Assembly: GCF_007280415.1 (NCBI RefSeq)
Contig: NZ_VKKU01000001.1
Span: 310,001-374,000 of the forward strand
Reading direction: 5' to 3'
Length of the DNA: 64,000 nucleotides
Source: Sphingorhabdus contaminans
GTDB taxonomy: Bacteria; Pseudomonadota; Alphaproteobacteria; Sphingomonadales; Sphingomonadaceae
Positions within the stretch are counted from its first letter, which is position 1; each line of letters begins with the position of its first letter. Under the pieces are notes generated by a model. The model did not search any database. It was not told the origin of the DNA and saw only the letters and a list, made by a program, of their open reading frames with translations. This document shows, piece after piece, positions 35,261 to 45,500 of the stretch. A program made the translations under genes and the position numbers.

Positions 35261-36469
35261 ATGAAGAAAACAACAGGCCTTGACCGTTCGCTGACCTCCA
35301 AATGGCGCCCCGCCACCCAGGCTATCCGTGGCGGCACATGGCGCAGCGAACATGGCGAAACGTCGGAAGCCCTGTTTCTGTCGTCCGGCTTTACCTATGA
35401 CGATGCCGAGACCGTCGCGGCGCGCTTTGCCGGTGAAGCCGAGGGCATGACCTATTCGCGCCTCCAAAACCCGACCGTGCAGATGCTGGAAGAACGCATC
35501 GCCCTGATGGAAGGTGCAGAAGCCTGCCGTGCGCAGGCGACAGGCATGGCGGCTATGACGACGGCGCTGCTTTGCCAGTTGGAGCAGGGGGACCATGTTG
35601 TGGCGGCGCGGGCGGCCTTTGGGTCTTGCCGCTGGCTGACCGATAATCTGCTGCCCAAATGGGGGATTACCACAACCACCATCGACAGCCGCGACAATGA
35701 TGCGTGGAAGGCCGCCATCCAGCCCAATACCAAGGTTTTCTTCTTTGAAACGCCGGCAAATCCGACGATGGATATCGTCGACATGGCCTATGTCTGCGGG
35801 CTGGCGAAAGAACATGGCATCACGACCGTTGTCGATAACGCCTTTGCCACAAGTGTGCTGCAACGCCCGATGGATTATGGCGCGGATGTCGTTGCCTACA
35901 GCGCAACCAAATTGATGGACGGGCAGGGCCGTGTGCTCGCCGGTGCCGTGTGCGGGACGCAGAAATGGATCGATGAGGTGCTGTTACCGTTTCAGCGCAA
36001 TACCGGTCCGAACCTGTCCCCCTTCAATGCCTGGGTGGTGCACAAGGGGCTGGAGACGCTGGAACTGCGCGCCATGCGGCAGTCGGAGAACGCGCTGAAG
36101 GTCGGCAAATTTATGGAAGGGCGTGTGCCTACGATCCTCCACCCCGGTCTTGCCAGCCATCCGCAACACAATCTGGCAATGAGCCAGATGAAGGCATGCG
36201 GACCGATCTTTTCCTTCATTCTGGATGGCGGGCGCAAGCAGGCGCACCAGTTGTTGAACGCGCTGCAATTGATCGATATTTCGAACAATATCGGCGATGC
36301 CCGCAGCCTGATGTGCCATCCGGCATCGTCCACGCATCATGGCATGGGGCCGGAAGGCCGCGAAGCAATGGGGGTTGGCGAAGGTATGCTCCGTATCAAT
36401 GTCGGGCTGGAAGATCCGCAGGATCTGATCGACGATCTGGATCAGGCATTAAAGGTGGCTGGTCTATGA
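35261..36469 (+). CDS. metZ: O-succinylhomoserine sulfhydrylase
   Basis: The 402-residue protein is a Cys/Met-metabolism PLP enzyme. It has S-G-F-T-Y-D, Y-S-R-L-Q-N-P-T, E-T-P-A-N-P-T-M near residue 165, and the cofactor Lys in V-A-Y-S-A-T-K-L-M-D-G-Q. The R-G-G-T-W-R-S-E-H-G-E-T-S-E-A-L start is typical of MetZ, which makes homocysteine from O-succinylhomoserine and sulfide. The ATG at 35261 is the preferred start; its stop overlaps apaG. Confidence 0.93.
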   Translation: MKKTTGLDRSLTSKWRPATQAIRGGTWRSEHGETSEALFLSSGFTYDDAETVAARFAGEAEGMTYSRLQNPTVQMLEERIALMEGAEACRAQATGMAAMTTALLCQLEQGDHVVAARAAFGSCRWLTDNLLPKWGITTTTIDSRDNDAWKAAIQPNTKVFFFETPANPTMDIVDMAYVCGLAKEHGITTVVDNAFATSVLQRPMDYGADVVAYSATKLMDGQGRVLAGAVCGTQKWIDEVLLPFQRNTGPNLSPFNAWVVHKGLETLELRAMRQSENALKVGKFMEGRVPTILHPGLASHPQHNLAMSQMKACGPIFSFILDGGRKQAHQLLNALQLIDISNNIGDARSLMCHPASSTHHGMGPEGREAMGVGEGMLRINVGLEDPQDLIDDLDQALKVAGL

Positions 36470-36876
36470 GCAATATTCTCGATTCCTTCTTTACCGTCAG
36501 TGCGACGACCAACGGCATTACAGTGCGTGTTGCGCCCAATTATCTCAACGAACAGTCCCAGCCTGCGCAGGGGCGGTGGTTCTGGTCCTACCATATCCGG
36601 ATCGAAAACCATGGTGACGAGCCGGTGCAACTGCTGACCCGTCATTGGAAAATCACCGATGGCCGCGCAATGGTGAACCATGTCGATGGCGACGGGGTGG
36701 TTGGCGAACAACCGCTGCTCAATCCCGGCGACAGCCATGACTATGTGTCCGGCTGTCCACTGGGGACGCCCAGCGGGATGATGGAGGGGCAGTACCGCTT
36801 CATCCGTGCCGATGGCAGCACATTTCTCGCCGAAATCCCGCGTTTCCAACTATTGGCACCGGCGACGGCGCGATGA
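36466..36876 (+). CDS. apaG: ApaG protein
   Basis: The 136-residue protein has the ApaG fold: I-T-V-R-V-A-P-N-Y-L, W-F-W-S-Y-H-I-R-I-E-N, L-L-T-R-H-W-K-I-T-D-G and G-V-V-G-E-Q-P-L-L-N-P-G. ApaG was first linked to cobalt and magnesium tolerance, and its exact role is not settled. The frame is open far upstream within metZ, and the ATG at 36466 overlapping the metZ stop is the real start. It is translationally linked to metZ and to the following LysR gene. Confidence 0.93.
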   Translation: MSNILDSFFTVSATTNGITVRVAPNYLNEQSQPAQGRWFWSYHIRIENHGDEPVQLLTRHWKITDGRAMVNHVDGDGVVGEQPLLNPGDSHDYVSGCPLGTPSGMMEGQYRFIRADGSTFLAEIPRFQLLAPATAR

Positions 36877-37664
36877 AACGGACGCATTTGCCGCTCAATG
36901 GTCTGCGCGTCCTCGACGCGGCCGCGCGGCATTTGAGTTTTACGAAGGCCGCGGACGAGCTCGCTGTGACGCCCGCCGCCGTGGGCCAGCAAATCCGCGC
37001 ATTGGAAGATATGCTCGGCGTCGTTCTGTTCCGGCGCACGCCCAAGGGTTTGGAACTGACCGGTGAAGGCACGGCCGGGCTGGAGGCTTTGCGTCAGGGT
37101 TTTCTGATGTTCGAAGACGCCGTGCGCGCCATGCAGGCGGGGCAGTCATCCAATTCCCTGACGATTGCCGCCCCGCGCGACTTTACGGCAAAGTGGCTTG
37201 CATCAAGGCTGGCAAAATTCGGGCAGGCCAATCCGGATACGCGCTTCACCCTGATTTCGGCGGACGAAGATATCGACTTTACCGAGGCGAATCTCGATCT
37301 CGCAATCCGGCTGACCGAAGGACCCGGCGAACATGAAGGCGTGCGGCTTGCCGAGGGCGCCTTTGTGACCGTTGGCGCGCCCGAAGGCGGCGCGGACACA
37401 CCCATTAGCTGGCCGCATTGCCCCGTGGCTGACGGGCTGCCTGCGCTTCGTCTTGCCGATGCCGGACTTGCCATAGACGCAGCCGCCATCGGCCTTGGCA
37501 GGGCCAATGTCCCCCATCTTTTGGCAGAAGCCGATCTGGCCGCCGGGCGCGTGAAGGCATTGGACAATGCCAAAGAAAGCCGTCTTGCCTATTGGCTGGT
37601 CGCACCATTGCCCCAATGGCGTCAGAAAAAGGTCAAGGCGCTGGTCGAAGCACTGACGGAATGA
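36873..37664 (+). CDS. LysR-family transcriptional regulator (GcvA-like)
   Basis: The 263-residue protein has the LysR helix-turn-helix (L-R-V-L-D-A-A-A-R-H-L-S-F-T-K-A-A-D-E-L-A-V-T near residues 10-32, then V-G-Q-Q-I-R-A-L-E). The effector domain is shorter than usual; the first domain is of the GcvA type (S-L-T-I-A-A-P-R-D-F-T-A-K-W-L). It starts inside the apaG stop codon and ends overlapping a GNAT gene. No divergent target gene is evident. Confidence 0.88.
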   Translation: MKRTHLPLNGLRVLDAAARHLSFTKAADELAVTPAAVGQQIRALEDMLGVVLFRRTPKGLELTGEGTAGLEALRQGFLMFEDAVRAMQAGQSSNSLTIAAPRDFTAKWLASRLAKFGQANPDTRFTLISADEDIDFTEANLDLAIRLTEGPGEHEGVRLAEGAFVTVGAPEGGADTPISWPHCPVADGLPALRLADAGLAIDAAAIGLGRANVPHLLAEADLAAGRVKALDNAKESRLAYWLVAPLPQWRQKKVKALVEALTE

Positions 37665-38197
37665 CCGCGCCCACTTTGCGTACCGAAAGGTTGGTTCTGC
37701 GCCAGCTGGTTCTGGATGACGCAGCGGCCCTGTTCCCCATTTTGTCGGACGACACGGTCATGCATTATTGGTCGAGCGGTCCCCATCGGCATGAGGATGA
37801 AACGCGGGAATATCTGCAATGGAACGCCGATCCGGATTGCGGCCACCATTGCTGGGCAATCACCTTTACAGGTGAAAAGGCGTTGGGCTGGGTCATTCTG
37901 ATCCCCCGCCGGACAGGCAATTTTGAGCTTGGATATATTCTGGCCCGCGAATTTTGGGGGCAGGGGCTTGCGACAGAGGCAATTTCGGCAGCGCTCGATT
38001 TTGCGTTTCGGACGTTAAAGCTGCGCCGGGTCATGGCCGATACCGATCCGGAAAATAACGGTTCGATAGCTTTGCTGCGCAAGCTCGGTTTCCGGCAGGA
38101 AGGGCATCTGCGCGCCGAATGGGAAACCCATATCGGTGTCCGAGACAGCCTGATTTTTGGCTTGCTTCAATCCGAGTGGCGTTCCTCGACGGGTTAG
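37661..38197 (+). CDS. GNAT-family N-acetyltransferase
   Basis: The 178-residue protein has the RimJ/RimL-like GNAT core: L-R-T-E-R-L-V-L-R-Q-L, the acetyl-CoA loop A-R-E-F-W-G-Q-G-L-A-T-E-A, D-P-E-N-N-G-S-I-A-L-L-R-K-L-G-F, and G-V-R-D-S-L-I-F-G. It starts at an ATG overlapping the LysR stop. Its 3' end overlaps the convergent hydrolase gene by 4 bases. The substrate is unknown. Confidence 0.88.
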   Translation: MTAPTLRTERLVLRQLVLDDAAALFPILSDDTVMHYWSSGPHRHEDETREYLQWNADPDCGHHCWAITFTGEKALGWVILIPRRTGNFELGYILAREFWGQGLATEAISAALDFAFRTLKLRRVMADTDPENNGSIALLRKLGFRQEGHLRAEWETHIGVRDSLIFGLLQSEWRSSTG

Positions 38198-39492
38198 CCT
38201 GCCACGCTGTCCAGCAGCCGCGCCATTAACGCCGCAAAAGCGTCATTCTGCACTTCCTTTGTTGTGTCATTCCAGCTTCCGGTGATGACATACCAGTCAC
38301 CGGCTTTCGACTGGGCAAGGAAACTCATGGAGATGACTCCGGGTTCGGAACCGCCCTTATAGCCGAGATATTGCCACTTATTGGCCGAAGCAGGAGCGAC
38401 GCCTTTGTTCACGGCCATGACGTCGAGTGCGGTCTGGCTTCCGGTCTGGCGGATATTGCCAAGCAGATTGGCAATGTCGGAAGGGGAGGCGAACCATTCG
38501 ATGCTGTCGATGGCAACCGGACCCGAACCCAGATTTACCAGATCTACCTTATCGAAGCCAAGCGACGCGGCTTCCTTGTCGAGTATGTTGCGCTGTTCCG
38601 CCTCATTTGCTTTCTGGAAACGGGTGCGCAACTCCGCGTTGCTCTTCAAGGCAAATGCCTCGACCGTATTCAGCATGGGCAATGCCTTGTCGGGATCGCT
38701 GTGTCCGATGGTCGCCAGCTTTCGTTCGACCGCATCCCGGCCAAGAACCCGCATGAGCGCATCTGTTGAGGCATTGTCACTCACCGATATCATCCACGTC
38801 GCAAGCGTCTGAAGCGTGACGGGAGTGGTGCGGGGCCAGTTGACCGTGGCACTGGACGAATGGCTGTTTGCGAGGATGGGAACGACGTCCGACCAACTGC
38901 GGCGGCCCGCCTGCACTTGGGAGGCAAGTTCGGCCAGCACATACAGCTTAAAGGTCGAGGCAATCGCAAATTGCTGTCCGGTGGCCCGTCCCGCAATCTG
39001 GGTCCTGCGTCCGTCCGCACCGATTTTTTCGACCAGATAGCCCGCCTTTCCGGGCAATTCGGCAAAGGCAGCATCGATTTTTGCGGGACTGTCCCCCTTC
39101 ATATCGAACCCGGTGATCAGCAAACCGACGACCTTGTTGGGTGCGGACGGTTCAACCGAGATTTGCGCGGTGGCTATCGCCTTTTCATATTCGATTTTGA
39201 TCGTTGCGCTATTTGGCCCCTGCGGTTCGACCGAGATGACCTTTAGCGGTTTGCCATGCTGGGCAATGAACTGGTCCGATAACAGCTTGAGCTGGGTCGC
39301 CGGAACGACCGCCAAAAAACTGGGCGCGAAAAACTCATCATAGGCCAGCGACCCTGCAAGAACCGCAGGCAGTTGTTCAATGCGCAGGTCCATCGGCTTG
39401 GCGGGTGTGGCCACGGCCTTCGCCGGAGTTTGTGCGTAAAGCGGCGGGCTTTGAACAGCCGCGAGCGCAAGCAGGAGCATCCATCTTTTCAT
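38194..39492 (-). CDS. Class A beta-lactamase-like serine hydrolase
   Basis: The 432-residue protein has a signal peptide (M-K-R-W-M-L-L-L-A-L-A-A) and an N-terminal domain of about 130 residues before the catalytic domain. The latter shows the beta-lactamase/transpeptidase triad: S-T-F-K, S-D-N (in V-S-D-N-A-S) and K-G-G (Y-K-G-G-S-E-P). The omega-loop glutamate of true class A enzymes is not obvious, so beta-lactam hydrolysis cannot be assumed. It probably works on cell wall or other periplasmic amides or esters. The ATG at 39492 has GAGGAGAG upstream and avoids overlap with parE. Confidence 0.8.
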   Translation of the reverse strand: MKRWMLLLALAAVQSPPLYAQTPAKAVATPAKPMDLRIEQLPAVLAGSLAYDEFFAPSFLAVVPATQLKLLSDQFIAQHGKPLKVISVEPQGPNSATIKIEYEKAIATAQISVEPSAPNKVVGLLITGFDMKGDSPAKIDAAFAELPGKAGYLVEKIGADGRRTQIAGRATGQQFAIASTFKLYVLAELASQVQAGRRSWSDVVPILANSHSSSATVNWPRTTPVTLQTLATWMISVSDNASTDALMRVLGRDAVERKLATIGHSDPDKALPMLNTVEAFALKSNAELRTRFQKANEAEQRNILDKEAASLGFDKVDLVNLGSGPVAIDSIEWFASPSDIANLLGNIRQTGSQTALDVMAVNKGVAPASANKWQYLGYKGGSEPGVISMSFLAQSKAGDWYVITGSWNDTTKEVQNDAFAALMARLLDSVAG

Positions 39493-39532
39493 GCATTCTC
39501 TCCTCTTCTGGTGCGCGGGGCACCAGATGTTG

Positions 39533-41521
39533 TCAGGCGTCAATCGCCTCCTCATCAAGCTGGGCCGCATTGTCCTGAATGAAGTTGAACCGGTGCTCCG
39601 GATTCTTGCCCATCAGGCGGTCGACCAGATCGGTTACCGCCGCGCGTCGTTCATATTCGTGCGGCAGCGTAATGCGAATGAGCGACCGGGTTTTCGGGTC
39701 CATCGTCGTTTCGCGCAACTGGTTGGGGTTCATCTCGCCCAGACCTTTGAAACGGCCGACTTCGACCTTTTTGTTTTTGAAAACCGTTGCCTCCAGCTCG
39801 GCGCGATGGGCGTCGTCGGCGGCATATACGCTCTGACTGCCATGGGTCAGGCGATAGAGCGGTGGGCGTGCGAGATAGAGATGCCCCGCCTTCACGATTT
39901 CGGGCATTTCCTGAAAGAAAAATGTCATCAGCAAGGTCGCGATATGCGCCCCGTCGACATCGGCGTCGGTCATGATGATGATGCGTTCATAACGCAGATT
40001 ATCGGGGTTGCAGTCCTTCCGCACGCCGCATCCCAGCGCGAGTTGCAGGTCGGCGATTTCATTATTGGCGCGAATTTTGTCGGACGTGGCGGATGCCACG
40101 TTCAGGATCTTACCCCGAATCGGCAAGATCGCCTGGGTCTTGCGGTCCCGCGCCTGTTTGGCGCTGCCGCCGGCGCTGTCGCCTTCGACGATGAACAATT
40201 CGGTCCCGGTCGGATCGTCCGAGGCGCAATCGGTCAATTTGCCGGGCAGACGTACCTTTCGGCCGGATGTGGCGGTCTTGCGCTTGACCTCCCGCTCTGC
40301 CTTGCGGCGCAGGCGGTCGTCTACCTTTTCCAGAATGAAGCCCATTAGGGCTTTGCCGCGTTCCATATTGTCCGTCAGGAAATGGTCGAAATGGTCGCGG
40401 ATTGCGTTTTCGACCAGACGGGTTGCCTCGGGCGAGGTCAGCCGGTCTTTCGTCTGGCTCTGGAACTGGGGGTTCCGGATGAAGACCGACAGCATCAGCT
40501 CGGCTTCGTTGAAAATATCCTCGGCCGTAATCTGCGCGGCCTTTTTCTGGCCGACCAGTTCACCAAAAGCGCGCAAGCCCTTGGTGAGCGCGGCTCGAAC
40601 ACCAGCTTCATGCGTGCCGCCATCCGGCGTGGGGATGGTGTTGCAGTACCAGCTATAGGCACCGTCGGAATAGAGGGGCCAGGATATTGCCCATTCGACG
40701 CGGCCTTGGCTGTCGGGGAAATCCTGCGTTCCGGCAAAGAAGTCGGTGGTGGCGCAGGCGCGCGAACCCAGTTGCTCACGCAGATGATCGGACAGACCGC
40801 CCGGAAACTGGAATACCGCCTCGGCGGGTACATCGGCGCTTGCCAGTTCGGGATCGCAGCGCCAGCGGATTTCGACGCCTGCGAACAAATAGGCCTTGGA
40901 TCGTGCCAAGCGGAAGAGCCGCGCGGGCTTGAACTTGGCGTCCTGCCCGAAAATCTCGGGATCGGGGGTGAAGGCCGTGGTCGTGCCGCGGCGATTTGGT
41001 GTCGGGCCAAGCTCTTCCAGCGGGCCGAGGGGCAAGCCCCGCGCAAAGCGCTGGCGGTACAATTGCTTGTTGCGCGCAACTTCAATGACCGTGTCGGTTG
41101 ACAGTGCGTTTACGACCGACACGCCGACGCCGTGCAAACCGCCCGATGTCGCATAGGCCTTGTCCGAAAATTTACCGCCCGAATGGAGCGTGGTCAGGAT
41201 GACCTCGAGCGCGGATTTGTCCGGGAATTTGGGATGGGGATCAACGGGAATGCCGCGACCATTGTCGGTAATCGTCAACCGGTTGCCAACGCCCAGATGT
41301 ACTTCGATCCGGTTGGCGTGACCGGCAACAGCCTCGTCCATCGAATTGTCCAGAACTTCCGACGCAAGATGGTGAAGCGCACGTTCGTCGACGCCGCCAA
41401 TATACATGCCGGGCCGGCGCCTTACAGGCTCCAGACCTTCCAGCACCTCGATCGCGGAAGCATCATATTCGTTGGAAGCGGCGGTCGCTGCGGCGCTGCC
41501 ACCAAAAAGGTCATCACTCAT
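39533..41521 (-). CDS. parE: DNA topoisomerase IV subunit B
   Basis: The 662-residue protein shows the GyrB/ParE order. The ATPase domain has E-V-L-E-G-L-E-P-V-R-R-R-P-G-M-Y-I-G-G and D-N-G-R-G-I-P, with V-N-A-L-S-T further on. The TOPRIM domain has E-G-D-S-A-G-G-S-A-K near residue 440 and I-M-T-D-A-D-V-D-G-A-H, and Q-L-R-E-T-T-M-D-P near the end. The length and the F-K-G-L-G-E-M region fit ParE rather than GyrB. It decatenates chromosomes with ParC, which is not in the window. It is divergent from the ABC transporter genes. Confidence 0.95.
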   Translation of the reverse strand: MSDDLFGGSAAATAASNEYDASAIEVLEGLEPVRRRPGMYIGGVDERALHHLASEVLDNSMDEAVAGHANRIEVHLGVGNRLTITDNGRGIPVDPHPKFPDKSALEVILTTLHSGGKFSDKAYATSGGLHGVGVSVVNALSTDTVIEVARNKQLYRQRFARGLPLGPLEELGPTPNRRGTTTAFTPDPEIFGQDAKFKPARLFRLARSKAYLFAGVEIRWRCDPELASADVPAEAVFQFPGGLSDHLREQLGSRACATTDFFAGTQDFPDSQGRVEWAISWPLYSDGAYSWYCNTIPTPDGGTHEAGVRAALTKGLRAFGELVGQKKAAQITAEDIFNEAELMLSVFIRNPQFQSQTKDRLTSPEATRLVENAIRDHFDHFLTDNMERGKALMGFILEKVDDRLRRKAEREVKRKTATSGRKVRLPGKLTDCASDDPTGTELFIVEGDSAGGSAKQARDRKTQAILPIRGKILNVASATSDKIRANNEIADLQLALGCGVRKDCNPDNLRYERIIIMTDADVDGAHIATLLMTFFFQEMPEIVKAGHLYLARPPLYRLTHGSQSVYAADDAHRAELEATVFKNKKVEVGRFKGLGEMNPNQLRETTMDPKTRSLIRITLPHEYERRAAVTDLVDRLMGKNPEHRFNFIQDNAAQLDEEAIDA

Positions 41522-41627
41522 GCCGTCGATATAGGCTGCGCAGAGTCACCCGTGCAAGCACCGTATCAATTTGCCCACAGGAAAGTTTTTGGTCGATAAG
41601 GACGATGTTTTTGTCGAAAGTCGATAT

Positions 41628-41657
41628 TTGCGTTAGGCTGTCTGGATAGTGTGTTAT
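41628..41657 (+). promoter_or_regulatory. Predicted promoter of the ABC transporter/peptidase operon
   Basis: TTGCGT (41628-41633) and TGTTAT (41652-41657) are 18 bases apart, 25 bases before the ATPase start codon. Consensus match by eye. Confidence 0.4.
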
Positions 41658-41669
41658 CTCGACAACACA
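41650..41669. promoter_or_regulatory. Inverted repeat over the -10 region, probable repressor operator
   Basis: The arms TGTGTT (41650-41655) and AACACA (41664-41669) are perfect complements with an 8-base spacer. They cover the predicted -10 box and sit just before the AGAGGGGG ribosome-binding site. A bound dimeric repressor would block transcription; no regulator gene is adjacent. Confidence 0.5.
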
Positions 41670-41681
41670 GAGGGGGCGTCC

Positions 41682-42557
41682 ATGCTTGAAATTTCAGGGG
41701 TAAGTCATGTCTACGCAAATGGAACGAGGGCACTGGATGCGGTGAACCTTTCCATTCCCAGGGGAATGTATGGCCTGCTTGGCCCGAATGGCGCGGGCAA
41801 GTCGACCCTCATGCGCACAATCGCGACATTGCAGACACCTACCAGCGGTTCGATCAAATTTGGCGACCTGGATATCCTGCAAAATCCCGGGGAACTGCGG
41901 AAACGGCTTGGCTATCTTCCGCAGGATTTCGGCGTCTATCCGCGCGTGACGGCGTTCAACATGCTGGACCATATGGCCGTACTCAAAGGCGTGTCGAGCA
42001 AGGGCGAGCGCAAGGCAGTTGTCGAAACCTTGCTGAACCAGACCAATTTGTGGAACCATCGCAACCAGTTTATCGCCGGATTTTCAGGCGGTATGCGGCA
42101 GCGCTTCGGCATAGCCCAGGCGCTGATCGGTTCGCCTGAACTTATCATCGTGGATGAACCGACGGCGGGCCTTGATCCTGAGGAACGGAACCGGTTCCTG
42201 AACCTGCTCGCCGGGATCAGCGAGAATGTTGTGATCATCCTTTCAACCCATATTGTTGACGATGTGGCCGACCTGTGTCCCCGCATGGCCGTCCTCGCCG
42301 GTGGCCGTGTGCAACTGGAAGGCGCGCCGCTTGACCTGATTGCGCAGACCAAGGGGCGTATCTGGAAAAAGACGATCGGCCGCGACGAACTGGAAGCGCA
42401 CCAGCAGCAATATCAGGTCATATCCACGCGGCTTTTCGCCGGCCGGACCATTATCCACATCCTCGCCGATGCGAAGCCAGCCGGATTTGACGATGTCGAA
42501 GCGGGGCTGGAGGATGTGTATTTCACAACCCTGGCCGATCTGCGTCGCGCCGCTTGA
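41682..42557 (+). CDS. ABC transporter ATP-binding protein
   Basis: The 291-residue protein has Walker A G-P-N-G-A-G-K-S-T near residue 35, the signature F-S-G-G-M-R-Q-R near residue 135, Walker B L-I-I-V-D-E-P-T-A-G-L-D and the H-loop S-T-H-I-V. It is the ATPase partner of the permease/peptidase fusion 12 bases downstream. The ATG at 41682 has a strong AGAGGGGGCG site; the frame opens at 41649. Confidence 0.93.
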   Translation: MLEISGVSHVYANGTRALDAVNLSIPRGMYGLLGPNGAGKSTLMRTIATLQTPTSGSIKFGDLDILQNPGELRKRLGYLPQDFGVYPRVTAFNMLDHMAVLKGVSSKGERKAVVETLLNQTNLWNHRNQFIAGFSGGMRQRFGIAQALIGSPELIIVDEPTAGLDPEERNRFLNLLAGISENVVIILSTHIVDDVADLCPRMAVLAGGRVQLEGAPLDLIAQTKGRIWKKTIGRDELEAHQQQYQVISTRLFAGRTIIHILADAKPAGFDDVEAGLEDVYFTTLADLRRAA

Positions 42558-42569
42558 GGGGTGTGAAAC

Positions 42570-45500
42570 ATGCTGTTTGACGTCGCACGCTTCGAATTGC
42601 GTTACCAACTGCGCAACCCGGTTTTCTGGGTTTCGCTGCTGCTCTTCTTTCTGCTGGGCTTTGGCGTTACCGCCAGTGACAATGTCAGCATCGGTTCGCC
42701 GGGGACCGTGCATGAAAATGCGCCCCACGCAATCGCGTCGATGATTGCACTGGCATCGCTATTCTACCTGTTCGTTATCACATCTTTTGTGGCGAACGCG
42801 GTTGTACGCGATGACTCAACCGGCTTCGGGCCGATCATAAAGGCCACGTCCATTGGCAAGTCCAACTATGTGCTGGGCCGCTATCTCGGCGGTCTCGGGA
42901 TCGCGCTGCTGGGATATTTTGCCGTTCCTGCGGGCATGCTGGTCGGCGTATTCATGCCCTGGGTGGATCCGGAAACCGTTGGGCCGAACAACCCCGCTTA
43001 TTATCTGTGGCCCTACCTCATTCTGGCGGTGCCCAATATCCTGCTGATGTGCAGCCTGCTGTTTGGCCTGGCCACCATCACGCGGTCGATGCTCTGGAGC
43101 TATATCGGCGTTGTGATATTCTTCATGGGCTATCTGATTGCGACAACGGTATTGGGATCGAAAGTCGAATATCAGGATTTGCTCGCCCGTTACGAACCCT
43201 TGGGTTTCGGCGCCTTGTCCGAGGCAACTCGCTATTGGACAGCGTCCGACATGAACAGCAAATTGCTGCCGTTCCAGGACCAGCTTCTGTTCAACCGTGT
43301 GCTGGTACTGGTGCTTTCCGCCGTGTTGCTTGCGCTCACCTATTGGCGTTTCTCAATGGAAGAGCGCGCGCCATCCAAGCGCAAATTGAAGAAGCTCGCA
43401 CGGCAAAAGGCGGGCGAGGTGGGTGATGTTGCACATATTGTTGCCGCCCCTTTAGTGAACCGCAGCTATGGCGGGGCCGCTACACGCGCCCAATTCCTGG
43501 TCCGCCTGAAAATGGAGGTGCTGCAAGTCCTGCAAAGCCCGGGCCTGATCGTGCTGATGCTGATCGCGTTGATCAATACGATAGCCGGATTGTGGCTTAC
43601 CCAGACGGTTTATGGCACGGCCTCGCACCCCATTGGGGCGGATATCATTACGAACATCATCGACGGCTTCACGATTTTCCTGCTGATCATCGCGGTGTTC
43701 TACGGTGGCGAACTGGTGTGGCGCGAACGGGATGTGAAGATCAACGAGATCGTCGATTCCACCCCGACCGCCAACTGGGTCATGACCATTCCCAAGGTCG
43801 TTGCAATCTTCCTGATCCTGTTGAGCATAAACGCCGTGGCGATGGCCACCGGGCTGGTATTCCAGCTGATCAAGGGTGTCGAAGAATTCGGCATTGCCAA
43901 CTATGTGGTCTGGTTCATCCTGCCGTCGACTGCGGAAATGCTGATGGTCGCAATTCTGGCCGTGTTTTTGCAGGCGGTCAGTCCCAACAAATATGTGGGA
44001 TGGGGGCTGTTTCTGCTCTGGTTCATATCGGGCGTCTTCCTGCGCAATATGGGCTATAGCAACGCACTCTACACCTATGGCGGGAACCCGCCCGTGCCGC
44101 TCAGCGATATGAACGGCGATGGTGGCTTCGGTTATGGTGCGTGGGTGCTGCGCGGCTACTGGCTGGCTTTCGGGGTCATATTATTGGTGATCGCGCATTT
44201 GATCTGGCCCCGTGGGACCGACACAAGATGGCGCAACCGCATCCGGAGAATCCGTCCCGGATTGCGCGGTGCACCGTTGGCCCTGATCGGTGCCAGTACC
44301 GCTGCAATGGTCGTGACAGGTGCCTATGCATGGCAGAATTTCAAAGTCCTCAACCGCTATGAAACGAGCGATGAGGCAGAGAAGTATCAGGCGGATTATG
44401 AGAAAAAATATCTGAAATACGAGAATTTGCCGCGACCTGTCGTGAAATCCGTAACGCTGGATGCGCAGATTTTTCCCAAGGACCGCCTGATGGAGGTAAC
44501 GGGCCGCTATCTGATGCGCAATGAAACCGACAGGCCGATTGCCGAAGTCCATATCCGGCAGGGTAATCGCGATGCTGCATTCCCGAAACTGGCCCTGGCA
44601 GGTGCCAAACTGGTGCAGGACGACAAGAAATTTGGCTATCGCATCTTCCGTTTCGACCGGCCGTTGCAGCCGGGTGAAGAGACGAGGCTCGATTTTCAGT
44701 CCCGTATCCACCATCGCGGTTTCCGCAATGGTCCGCCGGATACGTCGGTGAATCTGAATGGCACATTCGTCAACAATTTCGAATTTGCGCCGATTGTGGG
44801 CATGAGCCGCCAAGGCGTTTTGCAGGACCGGACCCAGCGCCGTCGTCAGGGATTGCCCGCCGAATTGCGGATGGCAAGGCTTGAAGATATCGCGGCGACG
44901 CGGGAAAATTATGTCCGCACAGACTGGGTCATGTCCGACATCCGGGTGACAACCGACGCCGATCAGGTGCCGATCGCACCCGGCAAAAAGCTGTCGGACG
45001 AGAGCAAGAATGGCCGCAGGACAGCCCATTTCGTGAGCTCCGCGCCTATTCACAACTTTCTGTCGATCCAGTCGGCCCGCTACAAGTTGACCGAAAAGAA
45101 CCATAAAGGCGTGTTGCTGACCATCTATCATGACCCGCGCCATGAATGGAATGTTCCGAAGATGATTGCGGCGCTGGAAACAGGGCTGGATTATTATCAG
45201 GCCAATTTCGGTCCTTATCAGTTTGACTATGCCCGTATCATCGAATTTCCGGGATATCAAAGCTTCGCCCAAGCATTTGCCGGAACGATGCCCTATTCCG
45301 AAAGTGTCGGTTTTGCGGCCGATGTTTCGGACCCGGATGCGATTGACTATGTCACCTATATTACCGCGCATGAATTGGGGCACCAATATTGGGCGCATCA
45401 GGTAATCGGTGCCGATGTGCAGGGGCAGACCTTAACCAGCGAAACACTGGCGCAATATTCTGCATTGATGGTCATGAAAAAAATCTACGGGCCGGACAAG

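Noticed and set aside
38194-39492. Antibiotic-resistance beta-lactamase
   Set aside because: The S-x-x-K, S-D-N and K-G-G motifs are there, but the omega-loop glutamate is not evident and an extra N-terminal domain is present, so resistance cannot be claimed.
44181-45398. 405-residue minus-strand frame inside the permease/peptidase gene
   Set aside because: It is antisense to the region that leads into the M1 peptidase domain and has no protein family features.
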